DNA from: Ancylomarina sp963977525
Lineage (GTDB): Bacteria; Bacteroidota; Bacteroidia; Bacteroidales; Marinifilaceae
DNA length: 64,000 nt
Reading direction: 5' to 3'
Assembly: GCA_963977525.1 (NCBI GenBank)
Contig: CAXBPC010000018.1
Span: forward strand, 1 to 64,000
Positions 62,078 to 64,000 of this stretch are shown here, one piece after another; within the stretch, counting starts at the first letter, position 1, and each line of letters starts with the position of its first letter. The position numbers and the translations under genes are program-made. The notes under the pieces are model-generated. The model made no database searches, was not told the origin of the DNA, and saw nothing but the letters and a program-made list of their open reading frames with translations.

Positions 62078-62866
62078 TTAGGATGCAAAAATGGCAATAA
62101 GCCCGATAATCAGGCAATAAATTGCAAAATAAATTAGCTTACCTTTTTTCACGATTTTTATCATCCAACTACAGGCTAATAAACCCGAGATAAAAGCTCC
62201 TACAAAACCAACTAATAAAACCGAGGTATCAATACTGCCTGCCTGAGAAACATCCGTTTTAAAGATGCTCAATATGTTTTCTCCAATAATTGGAACAAGA
62301 ACCATCAAGAAAGAAAATTTAGCCACTTCGGATTTCTTATTACCTAAAAGTAATCCTGTAGCAATTGTTGATCCAGAACGAGAGATACCTGGAAGTACAG
62401 CACAAGTTTGAGCGACTCCAATAATCAAGGCATCACGAAAACTAATTTCTTTATCCTTTTGCTTAGCGAAAAAAGTAAAGGCTAATAAAGCTGCTGTAAC
62501 CAGAAGCATACAACCTACTAAAAATAGAATTTTGTCCGTATTAAAAATCTCTTCAACCTGATCTTTAAAAAAAAGACCTACAATAGCAATTGGCAACATT
62601 GAAAGAGCAATCTTAGCTACATATTGCGTTGATTCATTCCATTTGAACTCAAACAAACCCTGAAATAGAGACAGAATATCTTTTCGAAAAACGAATAATG
62701 TACTTAATACTGTTGCACCATGAACAACAACCGTGAACCTTAAGTTATCTTCTGAATTTACGCCCAAAAGAGCTTTACCAATTTCTAGATGACCACTAGA
62801 ACTTACAGGAAGGAATTCTGTTAATCCTTGTACCAATCCTAATATGAGGGCTTCTATCCAATCCAT
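62078..62866 (-). CDS. uppP: Undecaprenyl-diphosphate phosphatase
   Basis: A 262-residue integral membrane enzyme (BacA type) that dephosphorylates undecaprenyl pyrophosphate to recycle the lipid carrier for peptidoglycan and other polymers. Signature motifs: GLVQGLTEFLPVSSSGHL (about residues 10-27) and PGISRSGSTIATGLL (about 159-173). About seven to eight membrane helices. Overexpression of the family confers bacitracin resistance. Confidence 0.96.
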   Translation of the reverse strand: MDWIEALILGLVQGLTEFLPVSSSGHLEIGKALLGVNSEDNLRFTVVVHGATVLSTLFVFRKDILSLFQGLFEFKWNESTQYVAKIALSMLPIAIVGLFFKDQVEEIFNTDKILFLVGCMLLVTAALLAFTFFAKQKDKEISFRDALIIGVAQTCAVLPGISRSGSTIATGLLLGNKKSEVAKFSFLMVLVPIIGENILSIFKTDVSQAGSIDTSVLLVGFVGAFISGLLACSWMIKIVKKGKLIYFAIYCLIIGLIAIFAS

Positions 62867-63026
62867 TTCTTTGTTTTAAATACAAATGCCGATATCAAGT
62901 GTTATCGGATTTTATAAGAGTTATAATTTATGCTTTATTTCCTTTCTGATTAAAAGCTTATACAAAATGAAACCGCAACCAAATAAATGGAAACGGTCAA
63001 TATTAAAGCCTTTAGCTCATGAGGAT

Positions 63027-63269
63027 CTATTTTTCTTTTGGTCGCTTCATGATAGCGTAAATCTCGAAAGCGAAACCAAAAAGAACAACCATAGGTGCTA
63101 ATGTAATTCTACGAAAACTAAAAATGTCCTCATCAAAAACAGTTGGATCTTCAGAACCTCCACCCATCATTAGCATAAAACCAATAATAATTATAGCAAA
63201 ACCAATAAGTAACAGCTTATAGTTTTCTTTTGCCAAAGCAAATTCAAGTTTTTTATCGTTCTTGTTCAT
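63027..63269 (-). CDS. DUF3098 small membrane protein
   Basis: An 80-residue protein with two transmembrane helices (about residues 18-36 and 56-74) separated by a short loop (GGGSEDPTVFDEDIFSFRRITLAP). The DUF3098 family is confined to Bacteroidota and nearly always lies between ftsX and uppP, as here, suggesting a link to division or envelope synthesis; the function is unproven. It starts 32 bp after ftsX ends. Confidence 0.85.
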   Translation of the reverse strand: MNKNDKKLEFALAKENYKLLLIGFAIIIIGFMLMMGGGSEDPTVFDEDIFSFRRITLAPMVVLFGFAFEIYAIMKRPKEK

Positions 63270-63301
63270 ATATAAAATAGATATTAATCCAATTTAGACT
63301 A

Positions 63302-64000
63302 TTAATATAAATGTCTCGTATCGATTCTTAAAAATTTATTCACCGCCAAAAAGGTTGAGATCCAAGTTATCACAATCCCAATCAGTATAATCAGAATAAA
63401 TAATAAACCTAACACCTCTACATTTTCAAATGTGATAACCTCTTGCAATTCTCGTTGCGATATATAAATAACACCTACCAAGAGGAGATTCGCAATAATA
63501 GCTCCCAGAACACCATGCCAAAAGCTTCGCCCTATAAATGGTTTACGAATAAAACCTCTGGTAGCTCCAACCAATTGCATTGTTTTAATCAGCATTCGGT
63601 GTGAGTATATCGACAGACGAATCGTATTATTGATTAATGTTACTGATATCAGAAAAAGCAAGCCACTGAATGCAAGCAGGATTAAACTGATCTTTTTCAC
63701 ATTTTCATTTACCAAATGCACTAAAGATTTCTGATAATATATCTCTTGAATCTCGTCGTGCTTAGTTAAGTTTTTTTCAATTCTTGCAATACTTTCAGGA
63801 TTCGCATAATCCGCAAATAGCTTTACATCTATAGTTGCCAATAATGGATTGTAGCCTAGAAATGAGACAAAATCTTCTCCCAAATCTTTCTGCAAATCTT
63901 TTGCCGCAGTTTCCTTATCGATAAATTTCGTTGATTTCACAAAAGAACTAGCATCAAGCGTCTTTTGCAAACGACGAATCTCAACTTCCTTCACATTATC
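63302..64000 (-). CDS. ftsX: Cell-division permease-like protein FtsX (5' end beyond window)
   Basis: At least 232 residues of an FtsX homologue; the frame stays open to the window edge, and the apparent start at 63994 is an internal GTG valine codon, so the N-terminus with its first transmembrane helix is missing. The visible part has the extracytoplasmic loop (VEIRRLQKTLDASSFVKSTKFIDKETAAKDLQ), then three helices with NTIRLSIYSHRMLIKTMQLVGATRGFIRKPF, the bacterial FtsX signature. With FtsE it forms the complex that activates peptidoglycan hydrolysis at the septum. Confidence 0.93.
   Translation of the reverse strand, partial: DNVKEVEIRRLQKTLDASSFVKSTKFIDKETAAKDLQKDLGEDFVSFLGYNPLLATIDVKLFADYANPESIARIEKNLTKHDEIQEIYYQKSLVHLVNENVKKISLILLAFSGLLFLISVTLINNTIRLSIYSHRMLIKTMQLVGATRGFIRKPFIGRSFWHGVLGAIIANLLLVGVIYISQRELQEVITFENVEVLGLLFILIILIGIVITWISTFLAVNKFLRIDTRHLY

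Noticed and set aside
62886..63101. 71-codon plus-strand frame overlapping the DUF3098 gene
   Set aside because: Its second half is the opposite strand of a recognised gene, and it has no homology or promoter.

Overview
The window is a 64 kb AT-rich chromosomal segment from a member of the Bacteroidota, probably a marine Bacteroidia of the Marinilabiliales/Marinifilaceae type. This is an inference from family content and gene order, not from a marker gene. Supporting signs are the many upstream regions carrying a TAnnTTTG -7 element (the Bacteroidota housekeeping promoter), start codons mostly without Shine-Dalgarno sequences, families typical of the phylum (DUF3098, DUF3667, DUF4252, DUF6261, PspC/PadR module, Na/Pi cotransporter with PhoU tail), a stand-alone atpD-atpC pair with a very short epsilon subunit, and the order ftsX - DUF3098 - uppP - truB - queA.

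Layout. 1-9 kb: a POT-type transporter, a PAP2 phosphatase, two tandem identical tRNA-Asn genes, an acyl-CoA dehydrogenase, two convergent DEAD-box helicases, a family 2 glycosyltransferase and a 42-bp minisatellite. 9-18.5 kb: a TIGR01777 epimerase, efp, a DUF3108 protein, tsaB, and a five-gene operon (ABC ATPase, two MacB-like permeases, HlyD-type adaptor, TolC-type channel) that would form one trans-envelope export machine. 18.8-31 kb: dgt, purD, a membrane protein, a PadR/PspC/DUF4252 envelope-stress-like operon, tyrS, DUF3667/CvpA and trpS. 31-41 kb: Na/Pi transporter, MMPL/RND exporter, then an accessory stretch (36.4-39.2 kb) with a 41-bp minisatellite, a DUF6261 gene, a DUF4238 gene and REP-like/78-bp repeats, then an ALDH7-type aldehyde dehydrogenase and an e(P4)-type lipoprotein phosphatase. 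41.8-47 kb: an ECF sigma factor, a predicted membrane anti-sigma protein, an outer-membrane beta-barrel protein and a TPR histidine kinase. 47-56.7 kb: pepE, an AAE-family exchanger, two LPP20-like envelope proteins, recX, prmC, a cardiolipin synthase, a secreted carboxypeptidase-regulatory-like protein and a dihydroorotate-dehydrogenase-like protein. 57-64 kb: atpC, atpD, a polyprenyl synthase, queA, truB, uppP, DUF3098 and a 5'-truncated ftsX.

Most of the window is ordinary core genome. The observations most worth a second look are: (i) two matched ECF-type promoters (GTAAC, 16-17 bp, CGTCTTA), one in front of the ECF sigma gene and one in front of the outer-membrane barrel gene two genes downstream, which suggests a small self-contained sigma/anti-sigma/OMP regulon; (ii) a 41-bp tandem array directly upstream of the DUF6261 gene in which successive units encode a 14-residue micro-ORF whose stop overlaps the next start as ATGA; (iii) near-identical CCCGATAGT terminator hairpins bracketing that accessory stretch. 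No CRISPR array, prophage, transposase or complete insertion sequence was seen.
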